A DNA stretch of 6,302 nt from Eubacterium sp. Lineage in GTDB: Bacteria > Bacillota_A > Clostridia > Peptostreptococcales > Anaerovoracaceae. This document shows positions 1 through 5,265 of this stretch, piece after piece. How positions within the stretch are numbered: position 1 is the first letter of the stretch; each line of letters opens with the position of its first letter. Below the pieces are notes generated by a model. That model was not told the origin of the DNA. It made no database searches and saw only the letters and a list, made by a program, of their open reading frames with translations. A program made the translations under genes and the position numbers. The stretch is taken from contig JAETSS010000084.1 of the NCBI GenBank assembly GCA_021769545.1, forward strand, positions 1 through 6,302, read 5' to 3'.

Positions 1-230
1 AAAAAATAGAGAATAGATTCATAAATTCATTCCTCTATTATATACCGTATACTGTTTTGTCGGCCATGACGTTCCCTGCCATACTCTACGCTACGGGAAG
101 CATAGTGTCGGCCATTGTCGGACTGCTCACCGCCATATTTATCGCATATAAAGGCAAAGGCCTTCTCATCGTTGCCATCGGCGCATGTGCTGCGGTTTTG
201 ATAGTGGAATCCGCCATGATGTTGATATGA
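1..230 (+). CDS. azlD: AzlD-type branched-chain amino acid transport subunit (C-terminal part)
   Basis: Partial gene, cut off by the window start; frame begins at base 3 and ends at TGA 228-230, leaving 75 residues. AzlD is the small membrane partner of AzlC; the pair exports branched-chain amino acids or analogues in Bacillus and relatives. Seen here: the family's signature stretch RFINSFLYYIPYTVLSAMTF (residues 5-24 of the fragment) followed by PAILYATGS, then hydrophobic segments at about residues 33-49 and 53-73 separated by the short charged loop YKGKG. AzlD proteins are usually about 100-110 residues, so roughly 30 N-terminal residues, and presumably azlC, lie upstream outside the window. 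Downstream it faces ung tail to tail. The family call is from recognised motifs; the exact substrate is not deducible from the sequence. Confidence 0.85.
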   Translation, partial: KIENRFINSFLYYIPYTVLSAMTFPAILYATGSIVSAIVGLLTAIFIAYKGKGLLIVAIGACAAVLIVESAMMLI

Positions 231-258
231 TGCTGATATAAAATAGGGCGATATATAC

Positions 259-303
259 TTTTTTGCAATCATTCTTATGTTATCTTTTGGCGATTGTAAA
301 AAA
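259..303. repeat. AT-rich inverted repeat downstream of azlD
   Basis: A 12-base inverted repeat: TTTTTTGCAATC at 259-270 and GATTGTAAAAAA at 292-303, with one G-T pair and a 21-base loop. The T-run lies on the 5' side and the A-run on the 3' side, so it is not a textbook intrinsic terminator in either direction, although the stem itself is T/A-rich. It shares the CAATC/GATTG core with the stronger hairpin at 394-440. Role unknown; a weak terminator or mRNA 3'-end protector for azlD is possible. Confidence 0.45.
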
Positions 304-392
304 CAATGGACTCCAGCCGTTTACAGCCCCCTTTCTGTCGGTAAAGCAGGCTTTCCCCATCATTTTATCCGTTCAGACACCCGTAAACATTG

Positions 393-440
393 AAAAAAGT
401 ACAATCACCAGCGAAAATTCTGCAAGTGATTGTACTTTTT
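393..440. terminator. Bidirectional intrinsic terminator between azlD and ung
   Basis: A perfect 15-base inverted repeat, AAAAAGTACAATCAC at 394-408 and GTGATTGTACTTTTT at 426-440, with a 17-base loop in which CAG 409-411 can also pair with CTG 420-422. A-run and T-run flank the stem, so each strand ends in a U tract. It starts 28 bases after the ung stop codon (reading leftward) and 163 bases after the azlD stop, so it fits best as the ung terminator that also stops read-through from azlD. Confidence 0.88.
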
Positions 441-467
441 GCTCAAATCCTTATAATAAACAGATTT

Positions 468-1139
468 TTATTCCGAGATCGTCCAGTCTATAGGCTCCTG
501 TCCTGCTGAAATCAGGAATTCATTGGCGCGGGAAAAATATCTTCCACCGAAGAATCCCTTGTCTGCTGAGAAAGGACTTGGATGTGCTCCCTTGAGAATG
601 CAGTGCGCCGGATTTGTTATCAGAGCCTCCTTATTCTTGGCGTTCCTTCCCCACAGGATGAACACCATTGGTTCCGGCCTCGAATTCAGAAGCTGTATAA
701 CTCTGTCGGTGAATATTTCCCAGCCTTTTCCTGCATGTGAATTAGGCGTGCTTCTCCTGACCGTCAGTACTGTATTGAGCAGCATCACCCCGTTGTTTGC
801 CCAGTCCTCAAGATTACCGTGACTCGGAGGGTCAATACCCAGATCGCTCTTCAACTCCTTGAATATATTGACAAGAGACGGCGGCGCCTTCACGCCCTTC
901 TGTACCGAAAAGCAAAGTCCATGGGCCTGCCCCGGCTGATGATACGGATCCTGCCCCAGTATTACCGCTTTTACCTTTTCATAAGGAGTGAATTTCAAAG
1001 CGTTGAAAATATGGTACATGTTGGGATATATCTCCCTGCTGCCGTATTCGACTTTAAGAAACTCCCTCAGCTTCAAATAATAATCTTTATCAAATTCTCC
1101 TTCGAGGACCTTGTCCCAGCTGTTTCCTATATTGACCAT
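468..1139 (-). CDS. ung: Uracil-DNA glycosylase, family 1
   Basis: Removes uracil from DNA, from cytosine deamination or dUMP misincorporation, starting base excision repair in the cytoplasm. The 223-residue protein carries all family-1 UDG landmarks: the water-activating motif GQDPYH at residues 62-67 with catalytic Asp64, the uracil-stacking Phe77 in GLCFSV, the PPS loop at 86-88, Asn122 in MLLNTVLTVR for uracil recognition, and the HPSP loop at 186-189 with the catalytic His186. These positions nearly coincide with E. coli Ung numbering. Start choice: an in-frame GTG at 1163 would add eight residues, but the ATG at 1139 is preceded at five bases by AGGTG (within AGAGGTG), and family members typically begin with a sequence like MVNIGNSWD. 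It is apparently monocistronic: it converges with azlD through a shared terminator and is flanked upstream by a gene-free region. Confidence 0.97.
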   Translation of the reverse strand: MVNIGNSWDKVLEGEFDKDYYLKLREFLKVEYGSREIYPNMYHIFNALKFTPYEKVKAVILGQDPYHQPGQAHGLCFSVQKGVKAPPSLVNIFKELKSDLGIDPPSHGNLEDWANNGVMLLNTVLTVRRSTPNSHAGKGWEIFTDRVIQLLNSRPEPMVFILWGRNAKNKEALITNPAHCILKGAHPSPFSADKGFFGGRYFSRANEFLISAGQEPIDWTISE

Positions 1140-1233
1140 TTCCGCACCTCTTATGCTATGCACCTATGTACTGCGAGCTAAACATGCACTCGGATCCTGT
1201 ACACTGATATGCTGATATACCGAATCGTGATTT

Positions 1234-1261
1234 AGTATATTGTAACCTTTAAATATGGAAA
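1234..1261 (-). promoter_or_regulatory. Possible ung promoter
   Basis: On the - strand, TTTCCA (1256-1261) and TATACT (1234-1239) are spaced by 16 bases, resembling a weak sigma-A promoter about 95 bases upstream of the ung start. The -35 matches consensus at only four of six positions, and the AT-rich context makes chance matches common. Confidence 0.25.
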
Positions 1262-1346
1262 AGACAACCGGAAATAATATCAGCTATCTTCGACTTATCA
1301 AAATATCATCGCTGTTTCAACGAATAACTGACAAGCACATACCCGC

Positions 1347-1427
1347 CGATGAAGCAATTTGTTTTGCCTTCACCGATATCATCAAAATAGCGCTTCAACC
1401 GTTGAAAACAAATTTTTGGCTTCATCG
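1347..1427. repeat. Imperfect 80-base palindrome
   Basis: CGATGAAGC (1347-1355) pairs with GCTTCATCG (1419-1427), and the adjoining AATTTGTTTT (1356-1365) pairs with AAAACAAATT (1405-1414); a four-base bulge (1415-1418) separates the two helices on the right arm. The 39-base centre contains its own small palindrome TTCAAC-C-GTTGAA (1394-1406), which overlaps the right arm. Further out, TTTCAACG (1315-1322) can pair with CGTTGAAA (1453-1460). The pattern is compatible with a decayed small non-autonomous element or a structured RNA; no flanking target duplication was recognised. Confidence 0.6.
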
Positions 1428-1555
1428 ATAAAGTTGCTGCGGAAAAATTTACCGTTGAAAAACTACTATAATCCCGCAAAGTAATTTCCATTAATTTCAA
1501 TAAAATTGCTTATACTGGATATCAGTCTCGTAATTTCCATGCTCTTTATCGAAAA

Positions 1556-1649
1556 TTTCACCGGTAAAACATTCCAAACCGACACTCTCGGTGAAAGCAA
1601 ACCACAAAGTTTCAACTGAACAATAATAATTTATGCTGTACCGGTGAAA
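1556..1649. repeat. 10-base inverted repeat TTTCACCGGT / ACCGGTGAAA
   Basis: TTTCACCGGT at 1556-1565 is the exact reverse complement of ACCGGTGAAA at 1640-1649. Related copies occur between them (CGGTGAAA 1589-1596; TTCAACTGAA 1611-1620) and to the left (TTCACCG 1369-1375, CGTTGAAA 1453-1460, TTTCAACG 1315-1322). The spacing is irregular, so this is not a CRISPR array; it may be a set of protein binding sites or remnants of a repeated element. Confidence 0.5.
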
Positions 1650-1665
1650 AAACAATAATTTAAAG

Positions 1666-1674
1666 TGTTATAAT
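1666..1674 (+). promoter_or_regulatory. Extended -10 promoter candidate P1 of the DUF6873 gene
   Basis: TGTTATAAT contains a perfect TATAAT box (1669-1674) preceded by the TGn extension at 1666-1668, which can compensate for the lack of a good -35 (only TGAAAA at 1645-1650 with 18-base spacing). Predicted transcription start is near 1681, giving a leader of about 107 bases that contains the hairpin 1709-1760. Confidence 0.5.
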
Positions 1675-1772
1675 AGTTGCTATGATTAATTACGGCTTCT
1701 CCGCAAGGTAGCAACTATTGAAATGTGCTGCGACAAGCTTGCACATTATAATAGTTGCTATGACGAATTACG
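1668..1772 (+). repeat. Three-armed repeat in the control region of the DUF6873 gene
   Basis: The 18-base sequence TTATAATAGTTGCTATGA occurs identically at 1668-1685 and 1746-1763; counting two mismatches the match extends to 27 bases (1668-1694 and 1746-1772), 78 bases apart. Between them, TAGCAACTATT (1709-1719) is the exact reverse complement of AATAGTTGCTA in both copies (1672-1682 and 1750-1760). The middle arm can therefore pair with either flank. Pairing with the right arm is extended by AATGTGC (1722-1728) with GCACATT (1741-1747), making a stem of 18 base pairs interrupted by a two-by-two mismatch. Each copy has TATAAT at its left end, so the arms lie over the -10/+1 region, as repressor operators often do. 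Operator sites and an RNA switch are both possible. Confidence 0.75.
1747..1752 (+). promoter_or_regulatory. Second -10 box candidate P2
   Basis: A perfect TATAAT inside the second repeat copy. Transcription would start near 1759, leaving a leader of about 29 bases with the ribosome binding site AAAGGA (1773-1778) nine bases before the ATG at 1788. No convincing -35 hexamer and no TGn extension precede it, so it may only be the repeated copy of P1. Confidence 0.35.
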
Positions 1773-1787
1773 AAAGGAACGACTGCA

Positions 1788-2480
1788 ATGACATCAACCA
1801 TCTACATATCCGCCCTGGCAAACAAATCACTGACAGAATACCTCAGACATAAAGGCTTTGCACTGCACCTGCTCAACGGCAACGGATCACCTGTATACAG
1901 CCAAGTATCCACCCATGCCGATATCCATATGTGCCAACTGGGCCTCTGGGAAAAGTCGCAGCTTTTCCCCGGAAATACAAAAAATCTAGGCGGGAATTAC
2001 CCGGGAAATATCATATACAACGCCGTATGCACCGGGAAATATTTCATACACAATCTCAGGTACACGGACCCGATGCTGATTGAAGCCGCAAGACTCTGGC
2101 ACGAGACAGGCTTTCCCGGACAGCCTTTTATCAAGATCAATGTAAAGCAGGGCTATACGAGATGCTGCTGCCTGCCCGTCGACGATACCTCCTTTATCAC
2201 ATCGGATCGCGGAATAGCCCGCAGCCTGACGGAGGCCGGTGCGTGTGTGCTTACTATAAGCGAAGGCAATATCGATTTGCCCGGCTTTGATTACGGCTTT
2301 ATAGGCGGCTGCGCAGGTCATCTCATCATAGACGGCAGACGCACGGTCGTATTCAACGGCGATCTGTCGTCACATCCCGACTATGAAAAAATCGCGGCCT
2401 TTATAAAGGACCGCGACATAGATCTAAAGTTTTTCGATGATCATACGCTGATGGATATCGGCAGCATACTTTGCGGCTGA
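1788..2480 (+). CDS. DUF6873-type protein, predicted guanidino-modifying-enzyme (GME) fold
   Basis: A 230-residue cytoplasmic protein without signal peptide or membrane segment. I recognise the pattern of the DUF6873 family found mainly in Clostridia, predicted to share the fold of arginine deiminase, amidinotransferases and dimethylarginine hydrolase; no reaction is known to me for it. Visible motifs: HADIHMC (43-49), YPGNIIYNAV (71-80), VKQGYTRCCCLPVDD (119-133), SFITSDRGIA (135-144), DYGFIGGCAG (168-177), FNGDLSSHPDY (189-199) and DIGSI (223-227). Aligned repeated GG/NGD turns fit the pseudo-symmetric beta/alpha propeller of GME proteins. Cysteines are frequent (49, 81, 126-128, 153, 174, 229), but which one, if any, is a nucleophile cannot be decided here. 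Start: ATG with AAAGGA nine bases upstream. It stands alone, behind the three-armed repeat and before its own terminator, which suggests individual regulation. Confidence 0.8.
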   Translation: MTSTIYISALANKSLTEYLRHKGFALHLLNGNGSPVYSQVSTHADIHMCQLGLWEKSQLFPGNTKNLGGNYPGNIIYNAVCTGKYFIHNLRYTDPMLIEAARLWHETGFPGQPFIKINVKQGYTRCCCLPVDDTSFITSDRGIARSLTEAGACVLTISEGNIDLPGFDYGFIGGCAGHLIIDGRRTVVFNGDLSSHPDYEKIAAFIKDRDIDLKFFDDHTLMDIGSILCG

Positions 2481-2491
2481 TGCAGCTTAAG

Positions 2492-2530
2492 GCTGCCATC
2501 CGCATACCGATATGCTCCGGCAGCTTTTCT
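2492..2530 (+). terminator. Intrinsic terminator of the DUF6873 gene
   Basis: GCTGCC (2492-2497) pairs with GGCAGC (2519-2524), and inside it GCATA (2502-2506) pairs with TATGC (2511-2515) around a CCGA loop; TTTTCT follows directly. It begins 11 bases after the stop codon. A competing short arm GCAGC (2482-2486) could pair with GCTGC (2492-2496). On the opposite strand no U tract follows, so it does not look like a terminator for the convergent deacetylase gene. Confidence 0.7.
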
Positions 2531-2559
2531 CTTCACTCCGCGTTATCGCCACATCGCTC

Positions 2560-3789
2560 CTATCTTGGCGATACATGATATTTAAAGTCTTCCATGCTCT
2601 GTCCCATGGACATTCTCACTCTCGGAAGAAGCAGCGGATCGTTGCCCGGCCGCGCCTTTCCGTACTCCGTCGTAACGGCGCACAGGAAGCCTGCTTCCTC
2701 TACCATTTCCCTGCAGTTTCTGGTGTAATCTCCGTAAGGATATGCGAACGCATCACCGCTTCCGCATATACCTATGGACTGCTTCAGATCGGCAATACCT
2801 TCATCCCACGAAATCGCGGTGAATATCCCGCCGTGACCGATATTTCCTCCCGGTCTGTGCATGTTATGCGAATGAGATTCATATATGACGTATTCGCTCT
2901 GATACTCTGCGATCTTTTCCTCTCCGCTGCTTGACGTTATCATAAAGCACGTGGCCGGCACCTTGCACTTTTCCAGCACAGGTATACCGTTTTCCAGAAA
3001 ACTCCTGGCACCGTCATCAAAGCACAGAACGATGCTCTTTTCAGGCAGCAGCAGCTTTCCGTCTATGTAGTCCCTTACCTCCTGCCATGTAGGATAGTAA
3101 TAGCCTTCCTCGTTGAGCCAGTTGAGCTCTTCTTCAAGATCCTGAGTCGATATGTAATTCCCGTACCTCTGGTTGAGATCATCCGGCGGATCGTTTTCAT
3201 CATAAACATAGTGATACATGCATATCGGCAGACCTGCCGCACCGTAATCCACGTTAGGCTCTACTGTGACCTCACGCTTTACACACGTAGTCCTCCCCTT
3301 GCTGTCGCTTACGGTATATTCCACGGAATTTGTCCCTGCCTTTTTAAAATCGCCGCCCTTGACCTTTACATCGGCTGTAATGTCCCGTCCGTCTTCATCG
3401 ACGGCCTTGTAGCCGGGATCCTCAAATTCTTCTCCCAGCTTTATAACGGACTCATCCTGATCGCCTTCCAGGATTATTTCCGGATTCATCTTGTCATCCA
3501 CCGTCACGGTCCTTGTAACGGATAACGTCCCCGCATCGTATGTCAGTTCATACTTTCCCGGTTTCGACGTATCAACGCTTCCCGACGGTTTTATTTCACT
3601 CGAAACGTCCTTTCCCTTTATCCTCGCAGTCACACCGTCATCACGATAGACTGAATTGAGCCCCACCGTGATCTCCGGCTCTCCGTTGAGCTCAAGAGAA
3701 TACTGGTTGGTATAATACGTCACCGCAAGTCCGGCTATTCCTAAAATCACTATGGCCAATGCTAAAATAATTATCTTGATCTTCTTCAT
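2560..3789 (-). CDS. Membrane-anchored polysaccharide deacetylase with two Ig-like domains
   Basis: A 409-residue extracytoplasmic enzyme of carbohydrate esterase family 4 (NodB fold), which removes acetyl groups from N-acetylated sugars in peptidoglycan or another surface glycan. An N-terminal lysine-rich start (MKKIK) plus hydrophobic residues 6-24 without a lipobox or clear cleavage site suggests an uncleaved anchor. Residues about 31-98 and 102-177 are two bacterial Ig-like repeats of the DUF5011 type (GxxxxDPGYKAVDEDGRDIT pattern in the second). The catalytic domain starts near 187 (LPICMYHYV): FDDG at 257-260 gives the base and metal Asp; SHSHNMH at 305-311 supplies the metal histidines; FAYPYGDY (348-355) and LLLPR (386-390) follow; the late His is probably H405. 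The domain appears complete. RBS GGGG lies seven bases upstream of the ATG. It is divergent from the radical SAM gene. Substrate cannot be told from the sequence. Confidence 0.92.
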   Translation of the reverse strand: MKKIKIIILALAIVILGIAGLAVTYYTNQYSLELNGEPEITVGLNSVYRDDGVTARIKGKDVSSEIKPSGSVDTSKPGKYELTYDAGTLSVTRTVTVDDKMNPEIILEGDQDESVIKLGEEFEDPGYKAVDEDGRDITADVKVKGGDFKKAGTNSVEYTVSDSKGRTTCVKREVTVEPNVDYGAAGLPICMYHYVYDENDPPDDLNQRYGNYISTQDLEEELNWLNEEGYYYPTWQEVRDYIDGKLLLPEKSIVLCFDDGARSFLENGIPVLEKCKVPATCFMITSSSGEEKIAEYQSEYVIYESHSHNMHRPGGNIGHGGIFTAISWDEGIADLKQSIGICGSGDAFAYPYGDYTRNCREMVEEAGFLCAVTTEYGKARPGNDPLLLPRVRMSMGQSMEDFKYHVSPR

Positions 3790-3849
3790 GCTTATTCCCC
3801 ATATCCTGTCTAATTTATTTACGTCAATTAATTCATTATCTCCGCTATC

Positions 3850-3874
3850 TATAATACCATGTTTGTGTTAAAAT
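3850..3874 (+). promoter_or_regulatory. Promoter region candidates of the radical SAM gene
   Basis: Two alternative -10 boxes are visible on the + strand: a perfect TATAAT at 3850-3855 with only a weak -35, and TAAAAT at 3869-3874 with the TGn extension (TGT at 3866-3868). The first predicts a start near 3862, the second a start near 3881, one base before ATG 3882. The first box overlaps the -10 of the divergent promoter base for base. Confidence 0.45.
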
Positions 3875-3879
3875 GTTAA
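3851..3879 (-). promoter_or_regulatory. Promoter of the polysaccharide deacetylase gene
   Basis: On the - strand, TTAACA (3874-3879) and TATTAT (3851-3856) are separated by exactly 17 bases; each differs from the sigma-A consensus at one position. Transcription would start near 3844, giving a leader of about 55 bases. The -35 box overlaps the start of the radical SAM gene on the other strand. Confidence 0.6.
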
Positions 3880-3881
3880 TC

Positions 3882-4928
3882 ATGAAAACACATGCAATAA
3901 TACCCGTCTTCATTCCTCACAAGGGCTGTCCCAATGACTGTGTCTTCTGCAACCAGAAGGCCATCACCGCAAGACAGGCCGATGTGAGCCCGCAGGACGT
4001 TGAAAATTTAATCGAAACATATCTTCCCACCCTTCGAGGAAGGAACCTTAAAACCATCGAGATCGCCTTTTTCGGCGGCAGCTTCACAGGCATCCCCATG
4101 GAAGAACAGTCGGCATTTTTAGGAGTCGCAAAAAAATACAAGGACATGGGTCTCATCGACAAGATCCATATGTCAACGCGGCCCGATTATATCGACGAAA
4201 GGATACTTGACAATCTCAAAGCATACGACGCCGACGTCATAGAGCTCGGCGTACAGTCCTTCGATCCCGACGTGCTGGCTGCATCCAACAGAGGGCACAC
4301 GGCAGAGCAGGTATACGACGCCTGCGAGCTGATAAAAGCCTATGGCTTCGAGCTTGGTATACAGCTCATGATCGGCCTTCCCGAGGACAGTCCCGAAAAA
4401 TGCATATACTCGGCCAGGGAAACGGTAAAGATCGCCCCGTCCATAGCGCGCCTTTACCCTACCATAGTGCTCAACGACACGGAGCTTTACAACATGTACC
4501 GAAACGGCACGTACGAGCCACTTTCCACGGAGGAAGCGGTACAGACCACCAAGGAAATGTACAAGATCCTCGACGGCGCCGGCATCAACATCATCAGAGT
4601 CGGGCTCAAAAGCACCGATCTCATCACGGAAGGCGGCGAGATCCAGGGCCATACATTCCACCCTGCCTTCAGACAGCTTGTGGAGGGCGAGATCGCAAAG
4701 GAGCAGCTTGAGAAGCAGCTTATAGATCTTATGGAAAGTTCGGGGCTCGCGTCCGCATACGCTCCTGCCGCTTTTACATTTTTCAGCAGCGGCAATTCCT
4801 TTTCCAATATGATAGGAAACGCCAAGCGAAACAAAAACTATTTCGCCGAAAAATATCCCGATCTTAAAATAAGATATAAGGTTGACGCCGCCCTTGCTGA
4901 CGGGCGATATGTTGTGGTAAAATATTAA
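3882..4928 (+). CDS. Radical SAM protein, stand-alone Elp3-like family
   Basis: An iron-sulfur enzyme that cleaves S-adenosylmethionine to start a radical reaction; its substrate in bacteria is not known to me. Counting from the upstream in-frame ATG (3873, 351 residues): the cluster motif CPNDCVFC has Cys19, Cys23 and Cys26 (CX3CX2C); FFGGSFTG (66-73) is the SAM-binding glycine motif; STRPDYI (101-107), ELGVQS (124-129) and GIQLMIGLPED (162-172) are barrel strands shared with Elp3-like and coproporphyrinogen-oxidase-like enzymes; RVGL (242-245) and GHTFHPAFRQLV (259-270) belong to the C-terminal domain typical of Elp3-type proteins. No acetyltransferase domain follows, unlike true Elp3, so automatic labels such as elongator protein 3 probably overstate it. 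Two starts are possible, 3873 and 3882; neither has a Shine-Dalgarno sequence, and I prefer 3882 (MKTHAIIPVFIPHKGC). The ACT gene follows after 44 bases. Confidence 0.88.
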   Translation: MKTHAIIPVFIPHKGCPNDCVFCNQKAITARQADVSPQDVENLIETYLPTLRGRNLKTIEIAFFGGSFTGIPMEEQSAFLGVAKKYKDMGLIDKIHMSTRPDYIDERILDNLKAYDADVIELGVQSFDPDVLAASNRGHTAEQVYDACELIKAYGFELGIQLMIGLPEDSPEKCIYSARETVKIAPSIARLYPTIVLNDTELYNMYRNGTYEPLSTEEAVQTTKEMYKILDGAGINIIRVGLKSTDLITEGGEIQGHTFHPAFRQLVEGEIAKEQLEKQLIDLMESSGLASAYAPAAFTFFSSGNSFSNMIGNAKRNKNYFAEKYPDLKIRYKVDAALADGRYVVVKY

Positions 4929-4961
4929 ATCGGTAATCAAAGCAAAGGCTTTTAAATACAC

Positions 4962-4967
4962 AGGAGG
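4962..4967 (+). promoter_or_regulatory. Consensus ribosome binding site of the ACT protein
   Basis: AGGAGG five bases before ATG 4973. It fixes the start of the 87-residue ACT protein and contrasts with the missing site of the preceding radical SAM gene. Confidence 0.85.
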
Positions 4968-4972
4968 ATAAT

Positions 4973-5236
4973 ATGAAAGCAGTTATTACAGTAATAGGAA
5001 AAGATATGGTCGGCATTCTTGCCAAGGTAAGCACCACATGCGCGGAAGCCAACGCCAACGTTGTGGAAGTCACCCAGTCCATACTGGACGAGTATTTCGC
5101 AATGATCATGCTCATAGATATCAGTAAAATGAATCGTTCCCTCGAAGAACTGAAAAGCAGTATCCAAACCACTGTCCCTACCATGACTGTTCACGTTATG
5201 CACGAGGATATCTTCAACTCGATGCACAGGATTTAG
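4973..5236 (+). CDS. ACT domain protein, UPF0237 family
   Basis: An 87-residue protein made of a single ACT domain, the small ligand-binding fold that usually senses amino acids and often works as a dimer. The N-terminal strand and turn KAVITVIGKDMVGILAKVS (2-20) holds the ligand-loop G-D-G pattern (Gly9, Asp11, Gly14), followed by the helix and the strands NVVEVTQSIL (29-38) and YFAMIMLIDI (41-50). It is closest in pattern to UPF0237, a family related to the glycine cleavage regulator GcvR and lacking any DNA-binding part. It is placed 29 bases ahead of the UPF0210 gene, an arrangement I know as conserved in Firmicutes, so it is probably the regulatory or sensing partner of that protein. Ligand unknown. 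Confidence 0.92.
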   Translation: MKAVITVIGKDMVGILAKVSTTCAEANANVVEVTQSILDEYFAMIMLIDISKMNRSLEELKSSIQTTVPTMTVHVMHEDIFNSMHRI

Positions 5237-5265
5237 TCTTACGGATATACAGGAGGTAATCAATC

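Larger units (their letters stand above)
1140..1787. other. Gene-free, AT-rich, repeat-rich region between ung and the DUF6873 gene
   Basis: No open frame here looks like a real gene: the longest (1306-1500, - strand, 64 codons) has no recognisable motif and overlaps the inverted repeats. What the stretch holds: the putative ung promoter, an imperfect 80-base palindrome (1347-1427), a cluster of short motifs of the form TTCA(A/C)C(C/G)G in both orientations from 1315 to 1649, a direct repeat GTAATTTCCAT at 1481-1491 and 1530-1540, a small hairpin ACCGA/TCGGT (1578-1582 and 1588-1592), and the three-armed repeat 1668-1772 that forms the control region of the next gene. Divergent genes on both sides make a double regulatory region likely, but its length exceeds what two promoters need. 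Confidence 0.6.

Noticed and set aside
1140..1163. GTG start adding eight residues to ung
   Set aside because: The ATG at 1139 has AGGTG at the right distance and begins with the family-typical MVNIGNSWD; the extra residues MHSIRGAE match nothing expected, and the ribosome binding site lies inside them.
1306..1500. 64-codon open frame on the - strand in the gene-free region
   Set aside because: No recognisable motif, no clear ribosome binding site, and the frame runs through the palindrome and repeat motifs, so its residues are dictated by the repeats.
1315..1649. CRISPR-like array
   Set aside because: The repeated motifs are only 7-10 bases, vary in sequence and orientation, and have irregular spacing; no cas gene is present.
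2492..2524. Terminator for the deacetylase gene on the - strand
   Set aside because: The stem reads correctly, but no U tract follows it on that strand; I see no clear terminator for this gene in the 80-base gap.
4939..4953. Small hairpin AAAGC/GCTTTT between the radical SAM and ACT genes as terminator
   Set aside because: Only a five-base AT-rich stem; too weak to terminate, so co-transcription remains possible.
4173..4961. 262-codon open frame on the - strand opposite the radical SAM gene
   Set aside because: It lies antisense to a well-supported gene with intact motifs and has no recognisable features; long antisense frames are common opposite genes of this codon use.
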